A DNA stretch of 64,000 nucleotides from Paenibacillus sp. Soil750 (GTDB lineage Bacteria > Bacillota > Bacilli > Paenibacillales > NBRC-103111). The stretch lies in contig NZ_LMSD01000012.1 in assembly GCF_001428045.1 (NCBI RefSeq), positions 248,101 to 312,100 on the forward strand, written 5' to 3'. The position numbers and the translations under genes are program-made. Positions 62,887-64,000 of the stretch are shown piece after piece (within the stretch, counting starts at the first letter, position 1; each line of letters starts with the position of its first letter). The notes below the pieces were generated by a model. The model did not search any database. It saw only the letters and a list, made by a program, of their open reading frames with translations, and was not told the DNA's origin.

Positions 62887-63801
62887 TCACTTTGACAAAA
62901 AGGGGCGAGCTTGCTTCTTCATAGCCCTATTCGTCAAATACACACCTAACACGATGGAGGAGGCTCCCAACAGATGATATAGCTGCAAGGATTCCCCCGT
63001 AAAGGTGGTTGCAAAGATCGCGCTAAACAAGGGTATGAAGTTGAGAAATCCTGCGCAACGCTGGGGACCGGCTAGCTCTATTGCTTTATTCCAGCTCAAG
63101 AAAGCTACGATGGACGCGAAGATTCCCACATATAGTAACCCGCTAACCAAGCCAGGACTCCAGGACACATCAGGTGATTGGATGATCCACTCTATGGACG
63201 CACTTGGAATCAATACCACAAGCGCAACGAATACTTGCACCAGTAAAAATGGGCTTGCCGGAAAGCGGCCAGCCATTTTTTTCATACCTACGGAATATAA
63301 AGCCCAGCATAAGACGGCGATCAACATGTACATATCACCTTGATTGACGGACAAACGGAGGAGGGCAGACAAATCCCCTTGACTAATAATCCAACACACA
63401 CCTAGGATGGATACGCCAATTCCAGGTAATGCCCACCAGGCAAGTCTTTCCTTCATAACTGCCCAAGTGATGAGAACAACGAATATAGGTGTCGCCGAAT
63501 TCATTAATGAGGCATTAATTGAGCCCGTGTATTGGACAGCGACATACGTGAGTGAGTTAAATCCCGCTACTCCTGTTAGGGAGAGGAATACAACCATTTT
63601 CCAATTCGCTAGAAATTCATGTTTGAGTCGCCAGGCTGCTTTGCCAAAAAAGGGCAGTAAACACAAGAACGCAATACTCCATCTAACCATTGCTAACGTG
63701 ATGGGAGGAATATGTACTACGAGTGACTTACCCGCCACAAAGTTACCTCCCCAAATGCAGGTTGCCAGTATTAATAAAAGGTACGGGGATCGTTTCAACA
63801 T
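62887..63801 (-). CDS. EamA/DMT-family transporter
   Basis: A 304-residue protein with two EamA repeats: TCIWGGNFVAGKSLVVHIPP at the start, SLMNSATPIFVVLITWAVMK at the end of repeat 1, and FASIVAFLSWNKAIELAGPQ RCAGFLNFIPLFSA in repeat 2. RhaT/YdcZ-like exporters have this layout. Substrate unknown. AAAGGAG precedes the ATG. Single gene. Confidence 0.88.
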   Translation of the reverse strand: MLKRSPYLLLILATCIWGGNFVAGKSLVVHIPPITLAMVRWSIAFLCLLPFFGKAAWRLKHEFLANWKMVVFLSLTGVAGFNSLTYVAVQYTGSINASLMNSATPIFVVLITWAVMKERLAWWALPGIGVSILGVCWIISQGDLSALLRLSVNQGDMYMLIAVLCWALYSVGMKKMAGRFPASPFLLVQVFVALVVLIPSASIEWIIQSPDVSWSPGLVSGLLYVGIFASIVAFLSWNKAIELAGPQRCAGFLNFIPLFSAIFATTFTGESLQLYHLLGASSIVLGVYLTNRAMKKQARPFLSK

Positions 63802-63930
63802 CGCCTATGTATCTCCTTTAAGTTGACGTTATGTATTTCTAAAAGAGGACTGCATCTACAATCTTGAAATGCCTCTTGGAAAAAGATACATACTAAAGCA
63901 TAGCGTTGGCAAGCATAAATATTTAAAAGC

Positions 63931-63961
63931 AAACAAAAGTCTCCGTTTTTCTCGGAGACTT
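63931..63961 (-). terminator. Terminator of a minus-strand gene beyond the window
   Basis: AAGTCTCCG pairs with CGGAGACTT around seven bases, followed on the minus strand by TTTGTTTGC. No gene lies between it and 63801, so it likely ends a gene starting past 64000. Confidence 0.7.
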
Positions 63962-64000
63962 CAAGTGAAATCAAGTGAAATTGTGTGACTACAGTATGAA

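Noticed and set aside
1-64000. Prophage, insertion sequence, tRNA or rRNA
   Set aside because: No transposase, integrase, phage structural gene or RNA-gene signature was seen on either strand.

Overview
The window looks like a chromosome segment of a Paenibacillus-type, spore-forming Bacillota. The grounds are strong AGGAGG ribosome sites with several TTG starts, a CcpN/PPDK-regulator pair, a YheC/YheD coat-type ATP-grasp protein, and several AraC/YesN-type regulators beside LplBC-type sugar importers that lack their own ATPase. I see no tRNA, rRNA, prophage or transposase. About 50 genes are supported, most on the minus strand.

Layout. 1-1705: 5' part of an electron-transfer flavoprotein beta gene, then a gene-free stretch with long direct/inverted repeats and a minisatellite. 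1734-10529: one minus-strand operon (binding protein, two permeases, ATPase, luciferase-like monooxygenase, M20 deacylase, DinB protein, GNAT, second flavin monooxygenase) with a LysR gene upstream; its content matches Bacillus ytm/yxe-type uptake and breakdown of S-substituted cysteines by N-acetylation, oxidation and deacetylation. 10698-14585: DUF4091 protein plus Gfo/Idh/MocA oxidoreductase, with a divergent AraC regulator. 14670-20091: GNAT, MFS, TauE, panD, YheCD and threonine synthase. 20113-20555: nine 52-bp repeats, each with an 11-bp hairpin, ending 12 bp from a gene for a nuclease-like/winged-helix protein. 21326-30142: hypothetical, DMT exporter, DUF2157 membrane protein, heterodimeric ABC exporter, DUF2536 protein, AraC regulator. 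30161-32791: CE7 esterase and an unknown enzyme behind a LacI-type operator. 33346-36239: ald and its PucR-type regulator.

36493-57484 is carbohydrate territory: a GH-A hydrolase, a YesMN-like two-component system, an Lpl-type importer, a YesU-like DUF1961 protein, two giant tandem beta-helix paralogues, DUF2961/GH172, DUF2264, a GH88 unsaturated glucuronyl hydrolase, an SDR and a second Gfo/Idh/MocA oxidoreductase. Four promoters in this region carry the same roughly 29-bp box abutting a -35 with an exact 17-bp spacer, which looks like the regulon of the local response regulator; one also holds a cre-like site, and two other promoters carry AACGTT palindromes.

58105-61335 is a gluconeogenesis set (ccpN, PPDK/PEP-synthase regulator, glpX) plus a hypothetical gene. 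ccpN has no ATG/GTG/TTG at its conserved 5' end and appears to start at AUC. 61539-63801 holds a paired short-chain chromate transporter and another DMT exporter. The most unusual signals are the shared activator box, the hairpin array, the AUC start, and a 189-bp degenerate element present in two distant intergenic regions.
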